Shown in pieces: positions 1-7,731 of a DNA stretch of 64,000 nucleotides (the first letter of the stretch is position 1; each line of letters opens with the position of its first letter). Source of the DNA: Chloroflexota bacterium. GTDB lineage: Bacteria; Chloroflexota; Anaerolineae; Anaerolineales; Villigracilaceae. The translations under genes were made by a program, and so were the position numbers. Below the pieces are notes generated by a model. That model saw only the letters and a program-made list of their open reading frames with translations, ran no database searches and was not told the DNA's origin. The stretch is from positions 62,001-126,000 of the forward strand of contig JAJYLQ010000004.1 in NCBI GenBank assembly GCA_021787595.1, given 5' to 3'.

Positions 1-2
1 CG

Positions 3-626
3 CTGACCACCACAGACTTCACGCCTTACATGGATCAGATTGCCAAGTCCAGCGCGCAGGCTTTCATTGTGACGTGGGCGGGCCCAGGTTTTGTGCCTCT
101 CATCCAAGCTGCCAAAGATCAAGGCGTGATCGGCAAGATAGCGTTAGGCACCACGTTCATTGATAACAAATCCATGCCAGCCGTCTATGGCAACGCGATC
201 GGCACAACGGCAGGGATTTTGTATCAGTACGCCGCGCCAAAGAATCCCATCAATGATTTCCTCGTCGCACAGGATAAAGCCCGCTATGGAACGGTGCCCG
301 ACCTGTTCGATGCGGACGGTATGAACGCGGCTCTGATGGCGATCGCGGCGATCAAGAAGACCAACGGCGATGTCAGCAGCGATGCGCTGGTCAAGGCGAT
401 GGAAGGCCTGTCCTTCGATGGCCCGAAAGGCAAGATCGAGATTCGCCCCGAGGATCATGTTGCCATTCAGGACATGTACGTTTTGAAGCTGGTCAATCTC
501 ACCGACCCGAACGCCAACTTCTATACCTACATGGACACAACTCGTCCCGCGCCGCCTTGCTTATTGCCCGAAGCGCTGAAGTCTCGCTGCGGTACGTTGC
601 CTTATGGCAATCTGAGCGGAAAGTAA
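3..626 (+). CDS. Branched-chain amino-acid ABC transporter substrate-binding protein (5' partial)
   Basis: The frame is open from the window edge to TAA at 624-626, so only the C-terminal ~207 residues are present and the signal peptide and start lie outside. The visible part has the type-I periplasmic-binding-protein (LivK-like) pattern: a helix followed by AFIVTWAGPGFVPLIQAAKD, and later an ADGMNAALMAIAAIKKT segment near the hinge. It would bind an amino acid or related small ligand outside the membrane and deliver it to the LivHM permeases. It is followed by livG, livF, livH and livM in the same direction, which supports the assignment. Ligand specificity cannot be read from the sequence. 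Confidence 0.88.
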   Translation: MTTTDFTPYMDQIAKSSAQAFIVTWAGPGFVPLIQAAKDQGVIGKIALGTTFIDNKSMPAVYGNAIGTTAGILYQYAAPKNPINDFLVAQDKARYGTVPDLFDADGMNAALMAIAAIKKTNGDVSSDALVKAMEGLSFDGPKGKIEIRPEDHVAIQDMYVLKLVNLTDPNANFYTYMDTTRPAPPCLLPEALKSRCGTLPYGNLSGK

Positions 627-633
627 TTTCGTT

Positions 634-685
634 CCCTTACCCTTTTACCCCTCTCCCAGCGGGAGAGGGGACAGGGGTGAGGGTA
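634..685. repeat. GC-rich palindromic repeat, CCCTCTCCC family
   Basis: A C-rich strand folds back on a G-rich strand; the core is CCCCTCTCCC-AGC-GGGAGAGGGG at about 650-672. The same family occurs inside mfd (10073-10125) and inside the Mo-hydroxylase FAD subunit (47049-47095). Here it sits between the binding-protein gene and livG, where it could stabilise the upstream message or reduce readthrough. Immediately downstream (about 692-720) is a second small repeat rich in GACCGT/ACGGTC. Confidence 0.8.
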
Positions 686-735
686 CAATTCGACCATAGA
701 CCGTCCACGGTCTACTGTCATTAGCGGAATATGCG

Positions 736-1506
736 ATGAGCAGCGATATTATTATCGAAACCATTAATCTCTCCAAACACTTCGGCGCGCTGGTCGCGGT
801 GGACGATGTCAGCCTCAAAGTCCGCAGGAATTCGTTGCATGCCATCATCGGTCCGAATGGAGCAGGGAAGACCACGTTCTTCAATCTATTGAGCGGCAAC
901 CTCGAACCGACCGGCGGCAAGGTAATATTCAAAGGCAGCGACCTGACTGGCCAGCCTGTTCATCGCATGATCCATCACGGCATCGGGCGTTCCTTCCAGA
1001 TCACGAACATCTTTCCAAACCTGACGGTCTTTGAAAATATCCGTCTCGCTTCACAGGCATTGGAAAAATATAACTTCAAATTTTGGATGAACGCTTCCCG
1101 TTTGGAAAGATGCGAACGGCGCACGTGGGAAGTCATCGAAAAAGTTGGATTGAAGGAACGCGCTCAAGCGCTTGCGCGTACACTTCCGCATGGCGATCAG
1201 CGCAAGCTGGAATTGGGCATGATCCTCGCCCCAGACCCGGAAGTGCTTTTGCTCGATGAACCGACCGCAGGCATGGCCGCGGAACAGGTCCCGGAATTGC
1301 TTGCCCTGATTCAAGAGATTCAAAAGACAGGAAATAAAACCGTGATATTGGTTGAACATAATATGAACGTTGTGATGAGCGTTTCCGACATTATTACGGT
1401 CATGCATCTTGGCAAAGTTCTCGCCGAAGGCACGCCCGCGGAAATCGCTGCAAACAAGGAAGTGCAAACCGCTTATCTCGGCGGTTTGTATGAGTTGAAT
1501 GTATAA
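736..1506 (+). CDS. livG: Branched-chain amino-acid ABC transporter ATP-binding protein LivG
   Basis: A 256-aa ATPase of the LivG type, one of the two nucleotide-binding subunits that power uptake. Walker A is GPNGAGKTT at residues 39-47. The signature reads LPHGDQRKLELG, the variant LivG proteins use instead of LSGGQ (usually LSHGDQR). Walker B is VLLLDEPTAGM, followed by the LivG-typical HNMNVVMSVSDIITVMHLGKVLAEG tail region near the C terminus. Length is normal. It lies between the binding protein and livF and is separated from both by short repeats rather than by promoters I can recognise, so it is probably in one operon. Confidence 0.95.
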   Translation: MSSDIIIETINLSKHFGALVAVDDVSLKVRRNSLHAIIGPNGAGKTTFFNLLSGNLEPTGGKVIFKGSDLTGQPVHRMIHHGIGRSFQITNIFPNLTVFENIRLASQALEKYNFKFWMNASRLERCERRTWEVIEKVGLKERAQALARTLPHGDQRKLELGMILAPDPEVLLLDEPTAGMAAEQVPELLALIQEIQKTGNKTVILVEHNMNVVMSVSDIITVMHLGKVLAEGTPAEIAANKEVQTAYLGGLYELNV

Positions 1507-1511
1507 GATGA

Positions 1512-1566
1512 CCTATCCCCGTACCCCTTCCCTAAAAGGGAAGGGGATGTCCGCAGGACAAGGGTT
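1512..1566. repeat. Palindromic repeat, variant of the C-rich/G-rich family
   Basis: CCCCTTCCCT-AAA-AGGGAAGGGG forms a strong hairpin, flanked by pyrimidine- and purine-rich arms. It is related in style to the element at 634-685 but has a different core. It occupies the livG-livF gap. There is no T-tract, so a terminator is unlikely within this operon. Confidence 0.7.
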
Positions 1567-1620
1567 AGGTTTTTACTTTGTGTTCCTTTGTGACCTTCGT
1601 GGTTAAAAAATTCTAGGATC

Positions 1621-2325
1621 ATGCAAACCATTCTTGATGTTCAAGGTATTCACACATTCATCGGTCAATACCACATTCTTCAAGGCGTGGATGTGCGCGT
1701 CCCCGCCGGTTCGATTACGGCTCTGCTCGGACGCAACGGCGCGGGCAAGACCACTACGCTCAAATCCATTCTCGGATTGACGCCGCCGCGCCAGGGTAAA
1801 GTTATTCTCGATGGCCGCGAAGTGCAGGGAATGCGTTCGTTCGACATTGCCGCGATGGGCATCGGTTTTGTCCCTGAGCATCGCGCCATCTTCCGCGATC
1901 TCAGCGTGGAGGAGAATCTAAAATTGGCGGAACGCGCCAAAGGCGATTACGTTCGCAAGCGCGATTTCATTTTCGATCTTTTTCCCGATCTCAAACGCCT
2001 CATCGCATTGCCCGGTACGAGCCTCTCCGGCGGGCAGCAGCAAATGCTCGCCATCGCCCGCGCGCTCGTTGCCGATAACAACCTTTTGTTGATTGATGAG
2101 CCAAGTGAAGGACTCGCGCCCGTCATCATCGAACACATGATGTCCGTCATTCGCCAGCTTTCCGCGCAAAGCACGGTCGTGCTTGTCGAACAAAATTTTC
2201 TTGTCGCAAGCAAGCTGGCTGAATATTACGTCATTATCGAAGAAGGCCGTTCCGTTCGGTCAGGCATGATGAAAGATCTCGTCAGCGATAAAGCCGCCAT
2301 TCATCGTTATCTGGGAGCTGCGTAG
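1621..2325 (+). CDS. livF: Branched-chain amino-acid ABC transporter ATP-binding protein LivF
   Basis: A 234-aa ATPase, the second nucleotide-binding subunit of the Liv-type importer. Walker A is GRNGAGKTT (residues 37-45), the signature is LSGGQQQML and Walker B is LLLIDEPSEGLAP, the SEGLAP form being characteristic of LivF. The length is typical. It starts at ATG 1621. The stop codon (2323-2325) is followed at once by a small perfect hairpin and then livH. Confidence 0.95.
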   Translation: MQTILDVQGIHTFIGQYHILQGVDVRVPAGSITALLGRNGAGKTTTLKSILGLTPPRQGKVILDGREVQGMRSFDIAAMGIGFVPEHRAIFRDLSVEENLKLAERAKGDYVRKRDFIFDLFPDLKRLIALPGTSLSGGQQQMLAIARALVADNNLLLIDEPSEGLAPVIIEHMMSVIRQLSAQSTVVLVEQNFLVASKLAEYYVIIEEGRSVRSGMMKDLVSDKAAIHRYLGAA

Positions 2326-2343
2326 CGCGAGATTTATCTCGCG
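2326..2343. repeat. Small perfect hairpin between livF and livH
   Basis: CGCGAGAT-TT-ATCTCGCG has two 8-bp arms around a 2-nt centre and starts on the base after the livF stop codon. Similar 7-2-7 palindromes occur at 28055-28070 and 28079-28094. There is no T-tract. It may act as an intercistronic mRNA-stability element or simply be a dispersed repeat. Confidence 0.75.
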
Positions 2344-2355
2344 ATACTCAAACCT

Positions 2356-3903
2356 ATGAGCACATTCTTCCGCAAAAACCTTTTGCCGCTTGCCACACTA
2401 ATCGTCATTATTATTTTTTTCCTTGCTGCCGCGCAAGGCATGAATTCGCAGGACTTTGTCATCACGCTTCTGCGCGGTCTCTCTGTCGGCGCGGTCACGT
2501 TTCTTGTCGCCTCAGGCTTCTCGTTGATCTTCGGTCTGCTCGACGTGCTCAACCTCGCGCACGGCACGCTCTTCATGATCGGCGCGTACATCGGCTGGAC
2601 GGTTTTCGTGCGGCCCGATACGTTCGTGGATTTGTTGACGCCGCTCGCGTTGGCGTTAAGCGGGTTCACACTTCGGGATGTGTATCCGCTTCTTTCGGAC
2701 CGAATCCGGCTCAGCTTAAGCATGAAGCGGATCCTCCCCTGGGCTTTGATCCTCGTCTCCGCTCTGCTCTTCATCCTGGTCCTGCCTCGATATCCGATTG
2801 CCGGCTGGAACCTCGACAACTACGCCCAGAGTCCAGTCACATATTCTTACATGGCGGATCAAGGCACGCGCCTTCCTCCGCCGACGGTTGCCTTCGATCA
2901 GATTTCGCCTGCCCTCGCAATCGGCGGTTTATTGTTGGTGAGTTTGCTTGGTTCATTTGGTCTTTCTTTATTTGATCAATCTGCGCGACGATCTCCGCAA
3001 TTGACATGGCGCAGTTATGCAAGCTTTGTAATTTTACTTTTTATTGGATTGATAACTTTCATCTTCAACGACGCACTGACTAATTTCTTGTTGGGACTCA
3101 ATGCCAACTGGTTATTCTTCATCGCTGTGATAGTTGCAACATTGAGCGGCGCGGGATTGGGCGCGTTGATGGAAATGACACTCATTCGTCCGTTATACAG
3201 CCGCCCAATCTATCAGCTCATGCTGACGATTGGCTTGAGCGCCATCGGCGTGCAAATTGTGCAGGCCGTTTGGGGACGACCGGAATTCATCATGCCCAAG
3301 CCGACTTTGTTCAACGGCTCCGGCGCAAGCTGCCCGGCGACAAATTTTTCATCATGGTGGCAGGGCAACTGTTCGACGATTCTTTTGCTGGGCGGACGCG
3401 TGCGCGTGTATAACGAAATTCTTATTCCGATCATCGGCGTGTTGGTGTTGATCGCGGTTTGGATTCTGCTTCAGCGCACGCGGCTTGGGATGATCATCCG
3501 CGCCGGCGTCCAGGATCGCGAAATGGTCGAGGCGCTTGGCATCAATGTCCGGCGAGCCTTCACCATAGTCTTTGCCCTCGGCGTTGGATTAGCCACATTG
3601 GGCGGCGCGCTTGCCGCTCCTTCAATGGGACTTTCCAATGCAATGGGCGAGAGTCTCCTGCTCGATGCGTTGATCGCGCTGGCGATCGGTGGCCTGACGA
3701 GTTATCCCGGCGCGGCGCTGGGTTCTTTGTTGGTTGGATTGATCCAGCAATTTATGATCCAGTACGGGCAGATCGGAATTTCAATTCCATTTACAAGCCT
3801 TGTGCTAAAGCCCACGCCGCCCATCGTCCCAGCCTCGACGGTTTTGCTGATGGTCATCATCTTGTTAATTCTTCCGAACGGTTTGCTTGGGAAAAAGGAG
3901 TGA
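2356..3903 (+). CDS. livH: Branched-chain amino-acid ABC transporter permease LivH with large insertion
   Basis: An integral membrane permease of the LivH family (515 aa, usual length about 290). The N-terminal core (residues 33-83) carries the family motif GFSLIFGLLDVLNLAHG, and the core resumes near residue 255 with FFIAVIVATLSGAGLGALMEMTLIRPL. Between them about 165 residues are inserted (roughly 86-250), with three extra hydrophobic stretches (about 127-145, 186-206, 222-245) and a polar segment rich in Asp, Tyr and Pro. The C-terminal part has the usual EAA-type region (MVEALGINVRRAFTIVFALG). It pairs with LivM. The insertion does not look like a repeat, and its role is unknown. Confidence 0.9.
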   Translation: MSTFFRKNLLPLATLIVIIIFFLAAAQGMNSQDFVITLLRGLSVGAVTFLVASGFSLIFGLLDVLNLAHGTLFMIGAYIGWTVFVRPDTFVDLLTPLALALSGFTLRDVYPLLSDRIRLSLSMKRILPWALILVSALLFILVLPRYPIAGWNLDNYAQSPVTYSYMADQGTRLPPPTVAFDQISPALAIGGLLLVSLLGSFGLSLFDQSARRSPQLTWRSYASFVILLFIGLITFIFNDALTNFLLGLNANWLFFIAVIVATLSGAGLGALMEMTLIRPLYSRPIYQLMLTIGLSAIGVQIVQAVWGRPEFIMPKPTLFNGSGASCPATNFSSWWQGNCSTILLLGGRVRVYNEILIPIIGVLVLIAVWILLQRTRLGMIIRAGVQDREMVEALGINVRRAFTIVFALGVGLATLGGALAAPSMGLSNAMGESLLLDALIALAIGGLTSYPGAALGSLLVGLIQQFMIQYGQIGISIPFTSLVLKPTPPIVPASTVLLMVIILLILPNGLLGKKE

Positions 3904-3905
3904 AC

Positions 3906-4952
3906 GTGCAAAAGAAGTCATCCTCCTTTTTCCGTAACCATCGCGCATCATTCATTTTGCTAGTCGCAGTTGTATTATTGCCGTTTATTGTTGGCTTGTT
4001 TGAAGGCGCGTCTCCGGCCGCAGTCTGGGCAAATCAGGGCGGCATATCGAAGTTCGCCGAAGGTTTGGGGATCGAAATCTTCATCCTGGCTTTATATGCT
4101 CTCAGCTACGACTTGATCTTCGGCGTGACGGGATTGCTCTCCTTCGGTCACGCGATGTTCTTCGCGGTCGGCGCATATTTGACGGGCATTGCGCTCAAGA
4201 CTTTTGCGCTTCCATTATCGGCCGTGATTGGTTTGGTTTTCCTGGCTTCCATCGTGCAGGCGTTGTTGTTCGGATTGGTCCTGCCGCGCGTCAAAGGGAT
4301 TACATTCGCGCTGGTTACACTTGGCATGGCATCGGTCTTTCACATCATTATCATGTCGAGTGAGCTGGGTTCTTATACCGGCGCGGATGTCGGCTTGCAG
4401 GGTGTGATCGTTCCCTCCTTTATCAATCCTGCCAATGAACGCTTGCGGTTTTATTTTGTCGCGCTCGTTGTTTTGGTCTTGATCTATTTGCTTTACCAAC
4501 GCTTTGTCAACTCTCCCACCGGCCGCGTGTGCGTTGCCATTCGTGAAAACGAAGGGCGCGCGAAAATGCTCGGATACAATACCTTCGCATTCAAACTTGC
4601 GGCGCTGATGCTTTCATCCTTTACCGCGGCGTCGGCGGGAATTTTGCACGCGTTGTACCAGCCCATCGTCAGCCCCAATGTGGCTGATCTGAGCTTTACG
4701 GTAACCGCTTTGTTGATCGTTCTGATCGGCGGCGTCGGCACGTTGAGCGGGGCATTGATCGGCGCGGCCATTTATCGCCTGCTCGATTTTGGCTTGCGGC
4801 GCTACATCGGCGAAAACGCCAGCTTCATCACGGGTGCGATTTACGTTGCCTTCGTGCTCTTCATTCCTTACGGCATCGTCGGCACCTGGCGCGCAAAATC
4901 CTTTCGCATTGCGGAAGGCTGGCGGCGGTTGCTTGCCGCATTTAAAACTTGA
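3906..4952 (+). CDS. livM: Branched-chain amino-acid ABC transporter permease LivM
   Basis: A 348-aa membrane permease with about eight hydrophobic segments and the LivM motifs LSYDLIFGVTGLLSFGHAMFFAVGAY and RVCVAIRENEGRAKMLGYNTFAFKL (EAA loop that contacts the ATPases). I place the start at GTG 3906 because AAGGAG (3895-3900), inside the end of livH, lies 5 nt upstream. GTG at 3900 would overlap that ribosome site. It is the last gene of the transporter operon and is followed by a terminator. Confidence 0.93.
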   Translation: MQKKSSSFFRNHRASFILLVAVVLLPFIVGLFEGASPAAVWANQGGISKFAEGLGIEIFILALYALSYDLIFGVTGLLSFGHAMFFAVGAYLTGIALKTFALPLSAVIGLVFLASIVQALLFGLVLPRVKGITFALVTLGMASVFHIIIMSSELGSYTGADVGLQGVIVPSFINPANERLRFYFVALVVLVLIYLLYQRFVNSPTGRVCVAIRENEGRAKMLGYNTFAFKLAALMLSSFTAASAGILHALYQPIVSPNVADLSFTVTALLIVLIGGVGTLSGALIGAAIYRLLDFGLRRYIGENASFITGAIYVAFVLFIPYGIVGTWRAKSFRIAEGWRRLLAAFKT

Positions 4953-4986
4953 GACATTGATTTATGAGCAAGAGTGAAACGCAGGC

Positions 4987-5015
4987 GACCTGCCCAAACG
5001 GGCAGGTCCTTTTCT
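4987..5015 (+). terminator. Rho-independent terminator after livM
   Basis: GACCTGCCC-AAAC-GGGCAGGTC is a perfect 9-bp GC-rich stem with a 4-nt loop, followed by CTTTTCT. It closes the Liv operon 35 bp after the livM stop. Confidence 0.9.
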
Positions 5016-5100
5016 ATTCTAACGTCTGATTTCCATAAATATTAAGTGCGCTACACTCTGATTGCATTTCAACTCATGATAAGATGCAAAAGGAGTTTCG

Positions 5101-5997
5101 ATGAGCATATTGACTGATTTTTCCAATGGACTTGCTTCGGCTGTTGAAAAGGGCGGCGCGGGAACGGTGCTGGTGGACGCGCGCAGACGTTACCCCGCCA
5201 GCGGGATCGCGTACGCGGCGGATCTGGTTTTGACCGCCGATCATGTTGTGACGCGCGAGGAAGATCTCAGCGTATCGAACGCGGACGGTAAAGCGGCTTC
5301 CGTTTCACTGGCCGGCCGCGATCCCGGTTCTGATCTCGCTTTATTGCGCCTCGGCGAAAAAATATTGACTCCCACCAAAGTCGCAGATGCCGCGCCGAAG
5401 GTCGGACAGCTTGTCATCGCGCTTGGCCGTCCGGGCAATGCGGGCGTGCAGGCTTCGTGGGGGATCATCAGTGCCATTGGCGGCCCGGCGCGCACAGGGC
5501 GCGGCGGATTGCTGGATGAATATATTCAAACCGAAACGACATCGTATCCCGGCTTTTCCGGCGGGCCGCTGATCGATACCGAAGGCGAAGTTCTCGGCTT
5601 GAACACGTCCGGCCTTGCGCATGGAATGGCATTGACCATTCCCGTGAAATTTGCATGGCGCATTGCGGACGCGCTTGCCAAACATGGAACCGTCAAGCGT
5701 GGTTATCTCGGTGTTCGCACGCAGCAGGTTGATGTTCCCGATGCGGCGCGCGGCGCTCTCAAACGCGATCAGCAGCATGGCCTTCTGATTCTGTGGCTCG
5801 AAGAAAAGGGTCCCGCGGAAAAAAGTGGATTGCTGGTTGGCGATATCATCGTCGCAGTTGGCGGGCAGGCAGTCGGCGATCCGGACGATTTGTTTGCCGC
5901 GTTGAACAGCGATACAGTTGGCAGATCCATCGCGGTCGAAGTTCTGCGCGGCGGCCGGCCTGAAACTGTCAGCGTGACGGTGGGCGAGAGGAAGTAA
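5101..5997 (+). CDS. HtrA/DegP-like S1C serine protease with PDZ domain, no signal peptide
   Basis: A 298-aa trypsin-like protease followed by one PDZ domain. The catalytic triad is visible: His48 in LTADHVVT, Asp78 in DPGSDLALL and Ser153 in the GFSGGPL loop. The PDZ domain spans about 195-290 (YLGVRTQQV ... AEKSGLLVGDIIVAVGG). Unlike periplasmic DegP/DegQ there is no signal peptide or membrane anchor, so it probably acts in the cytoplasm or starts further upstream. AAAAGGAG about 7 nt before ATG 5101 argues for this start. It abuts the LuxR-type gene (stop TAA directly followed by TTG), which suggests one transcript. Confidence 0.88.
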   Translation: MSILTDFSNGLASAVEKGGAGTVLVDARRRYPASGIAYAADLVLTADHVVTREEDLSVSNADGKAASVSLAGRDPGSDLALLRLGEKILTPTKVADAAPKVGQLVIALGRPGNAGVQASWGIISAIGGPARTGRGGLLDEYIQTETTSYPGFSGGPLIDTEGEVLGLNTSGLAHGMALTIPVKFAWRIADALAKHGTVKRGYLGVRTQQVDVPDAARGALKRDQQHGLLILWLEEKGPAEKSGLLVGDIIVAVGGQAVGDPDDLFAALNSDTVGRSIAVEVLRGGRPETVSVTVGERK

Positions 5998-6597
5998 TTG
6001 ATCCGCGTTGCGCTGGTTGCTCCGTCACCTGCTTTACGCGCGGGATTGCGCGCTCTGCTTTTGTCGGATGATCGAATCAAGATCGTTGATGAAAGAAACG
6101 GATGGAGCGATTCCTTGCTGGAACAAAACGAAGCTGACGTTGTGATCACAACGTCAGCTTCGTTCGCTTCTTTCCCGGACCGTTTAGTGGATTCGCCTCC
6201 ATCGGCCGCGATCCTGCTTTTGAGCGACGAGCCGCTCAACGTCCGCGCGTGGACGCGGGCTTCTCGTCCAGCGTGGGGAATTCTTCCATTGGATTCGTCC
6301 GCTGAAGAATTGATCGCTGCGGTTTACGCGTTATCCGAAGGCTTGATCGTTGGTTCGCCCGCATTGATGTTTCCATCAGAAGAAGAAACTTCGGCCCGCG
6401 GGCCGCTGACAGACCGCGAAGCCGAAGTGCTGGCTTTGCTTGCAAAAGGATTAGCGAACAAACAAATTGCGGCGGCGCTTGGCATCAGCGAGCATACCGT
6501 CAAATTTCACGTTTCGTCCATTTACTCGAAATTGAATGTGACGAACCGGACCGAGGCTGTGCGCGAAGGCTTACGCAGCGGCTGGATCGCGCTTTGA
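5998..6597 (+). CDS. LuxR/NarL-family regulator with degenerate receiver domain
   Basis: A 199-aa protein with a response-regulator-like N-terminal half (about 1-115) and a C-terminal LuxR helix-turn-helix (LTDREAEVLALLAKGLANKQ ... ISEHTVKFHVSSIYSKLNV). The receiver lacks the phosphoacceptor: where families have DVVLLD, this has DVVITT, so residue 52 is Thr. It is therefore unlikely to be regulated by phosphorylation at that site. The start is TTG 5998, immediately after the protease stop, so translation is probably coupled. A 38-bp perfect palindrome covers codons 44-56. The 3' end overlaps the convergent SET-domain gene by 27 bp. Confidence 0.85.
   Translation: MIRVALVAPSPALRAGLRALLLSDDRIKIVDERNGWSDSLLEQNEADVVITTSASFASFPDRLVDSPPSAAILLLSDEPLNVRAWTRASRPAWGILPLDSSAEELIAAVYALSEGLIVGSPALMFPSEEETSARGPLTDREAEVLALLAKGLANKQIAAALGISEHTVKFHVSSIYSKLNVTNRTEAVREGLRSGWIAL
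6127..6164. repeat. 38-bp perfect palindrome inside the LuxR-type gene
   Basis: Two 19-bp arms with no spacer (AACGAAGCTGACGTTGTGA and its exact reverse complement). It encodes residues 44-56, exactly at receiver strand beta-3 and the loop that should hold the phosphorylated Asp. The left half matches the expected beta-3 coding, so the right half looks like a mirrored copy of it. Confidence 0.97.
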
Positions 6598-7098
6598 AAT
6601 CTTTTCGTGAATGTGTTCGCGCTCGATGCTGGTGAGCAGGTTTTCAGTGCCATTCAGCAGTTCGATCATCGCCTCGCGGATGTGGCGGTTGAGGTAATGA
6701 TGTTCGAGGGTGGAAAGCGGCAGAAAGCGCGCGCCTGCCACAACATGGATGCAGTTCGGCGATCCGCATAAGCAAATGAACGGCGCGCTCATTTCCCATT
6801 CGGTTGACGGATAGAAGAATGTCAGCTCCTCGCCTGCGTTGATGCTGCGCGCGGCGAAGACCAACATGCGGCTCGTGTCCAGAATCGTGTTCGGGTTGCA
6901 TGAATGATTCATGGATGCCAGTTCCTTGACTTCCACGTGTTGCGCGCGTCCAATCTGCACTGTGTACATGTTGGGTTTATCGAACATGGATTCGGTCGGG
7001 ATGGGACAGATGATCTCTCCGGCTTTATAAGCTTGCTTTGTTATCAGACTTCTGAAATTATTTTGTTTGCGAATAACAAGTGAGGTTGGGATGCTCAT
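6571..7098 (-). CDS. Bacterial SET-domain protein (putative lysine methyltransferase)
   Basis: A 175-aa protein with the hallmarks of a compact SET domain. NHSCNPN (residues 64-70) is the pseudoknot motif for S-adenosylmethionine and substrate binding, GEELTFFY (89-96) holds the catalytic Tyr region, and C109-x-C111-x4-C116 resembles a post-SET zinc-binding cysteine cluster. The N terminus (about 10-35) matches the usual SET start (RSLITKQAYKAGEII). Substrates of bacterial SET proteins are mostly unknown; a protein lysine is the family expectation. It is monocistronic and convergent with the LuxR-type gene. A possible Fur/PerR-like box lies at the promoter. Confidence 0.82.
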   Translation of the reverse strand: MSIPTSLVIRKQNNFRSLITKQAYKAGEIICPIPTESMFDKPNMYTVQIGRAQHVEVKELASMNHSCNPNTILDTSRMLVFAARSINAGEELTFFYPSTEWEMSAPFICLCGSPNCIHVVAGARFLPLSTLEHHYLNRHIREAMIELLNGTENLLTSIEREHIHEKISKRDPAAA

Positions 7099-7131
7099 GA
7101 TCGGTCTTTTATTTTCCTTTCTGTCGTCAAT

Positions 7132-7154
7132 TGATAATCATTATTCATACTATA
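7132..7154 (-). promoter_or_regulatory. Putative Fur/PerR-like box and -10 upstream of the SET gene
   Basis: On the minus strand GAATAATGATTATCA (7146-7132) agrees with the PerR consensus TTATAATNATTATAA at 12 of 14 specified positions and resembles half of a Fur box. A -10-like TATAGT lies just upstream (7154-7149), so the box would cover the transcription start, 34 bp before the SET start codon. The call rests on sequence similarity only. Confidence 0.4.
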
Positions 7155-7212
7155 TAACGATCATTGATGAATTGCAAGGATAATCGCGCAGGGATTCGAA
7201 TATTTTAAGGTA

Positions 7213-7255
7213 TCTCGAAAGAGGCGATTGATCAATTCAATCGCCTCTTTCGAGA
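7213..7255. repeat. Long perfect hairpin in the 7099-7530 intergenic region
   Basis: TCTCGAAAGAGGCGATTGA and its exact reverse complement (19-bp arms) around a 5-nt loop. It lies 115-157 bp upstream of the SET start. No T-tract follows on the plus strand. The rest of 7099-7530 holds the SET promoter and the promoter at 7475-7503; I see no gene in it. Confidence 0.85.
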
Positions 7256-7474
7256 GGGCGCAGGGGTTTTTCTGTAAAATGGATCAAGTGTTTCCTTGTG
7301 GTTTTCCTGCGCTTTCCAATGTTTGAAAAACATTGATGTTCACATTGATTGTTTAACGCTCCATGCTCCCGGCGGCCCGCGCATTTGTTTTATATCCTCC
7401 AAAACGGGAGACGGCTTGCTCTTCGAATACGATGCTGCGCAGAGCGCTCGCTCAGCGCCCGCCCGGCGCGAAAT

Positions 7475-7503
7475 TTGACCGCACTTCCGCTTCGTGTTAG
7501 ACT
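7475..7503 (+). promoter_or_regulatory. Sigma-70-type promoter for the small membrane-protein gene
   Basis: TTGACC (7475-7480), 17-nt spacer, TAGACT (7498-7503). Transcription would start near 7510, and AAGGAGG follows 4 nt before ATG 7531. Confidence 0.6.
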
Positions 7504-7530
7504 CGAACGTTCAAAATCAAGGAGGATGCC

Positions 7531-7731
7531 ATGCGTAATCGTCAGGGATGCCTTGCAGGACTGCTTGAACTTTTTCTGCTGGATAAGTTGTTCGAGTGGC
7601 TCGAACGGCGCTTCGGTTTTGGCCGCGGCTGTTCGTGTTCCGGTTGCGGATGCGGCCTGATCCTGCTGGTCGTTTTCCTCGTGATGGCGCTGTCTATTTT
7701 CACGCATACAAACTGGTTGCGTTTGTTCTGA
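7531..7731 (+). CDS. Small cysteine-containing membrane protein
   Basis: A 66-aa protein. It has an amphipathic N-terminal half with Arg/Leu/Glu, then GRGCSCSGCGCG (four Cys within nine residues) followed by one strong membrane span (LILLVVFLVMALSIF). A near-ideal ribosome site (AAGGAGG ending 4 nt before the ATG) and a good promoter support it as a real gene. The Cys cluster before the membrane span could bind metal or carry a lipid; neither can be decided. Its stop overlaps the next start (TGATG), so the two are translationally coupled. I do not recognise the family. Confidence 0.7.
   Translation: MRNRQGCLAGLLELFLLDKLFEWLERRFGFGRGCSCSGCGCGLILLVVFLVMALSIFTHTNWLRLF

Noticed and set aside
3459-3905. 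Upstream extension of livM into livH
   Set aside because: The extension is out-of-frame livH sequence; the start with a ribosome site is GTG 3906.
7256-7478. Small plus-strand genes between 7296 and 7660
   Set aside because: No ribosome site, atypical composition, and they overlap the promoter and start of the better-supported gene at 7531.
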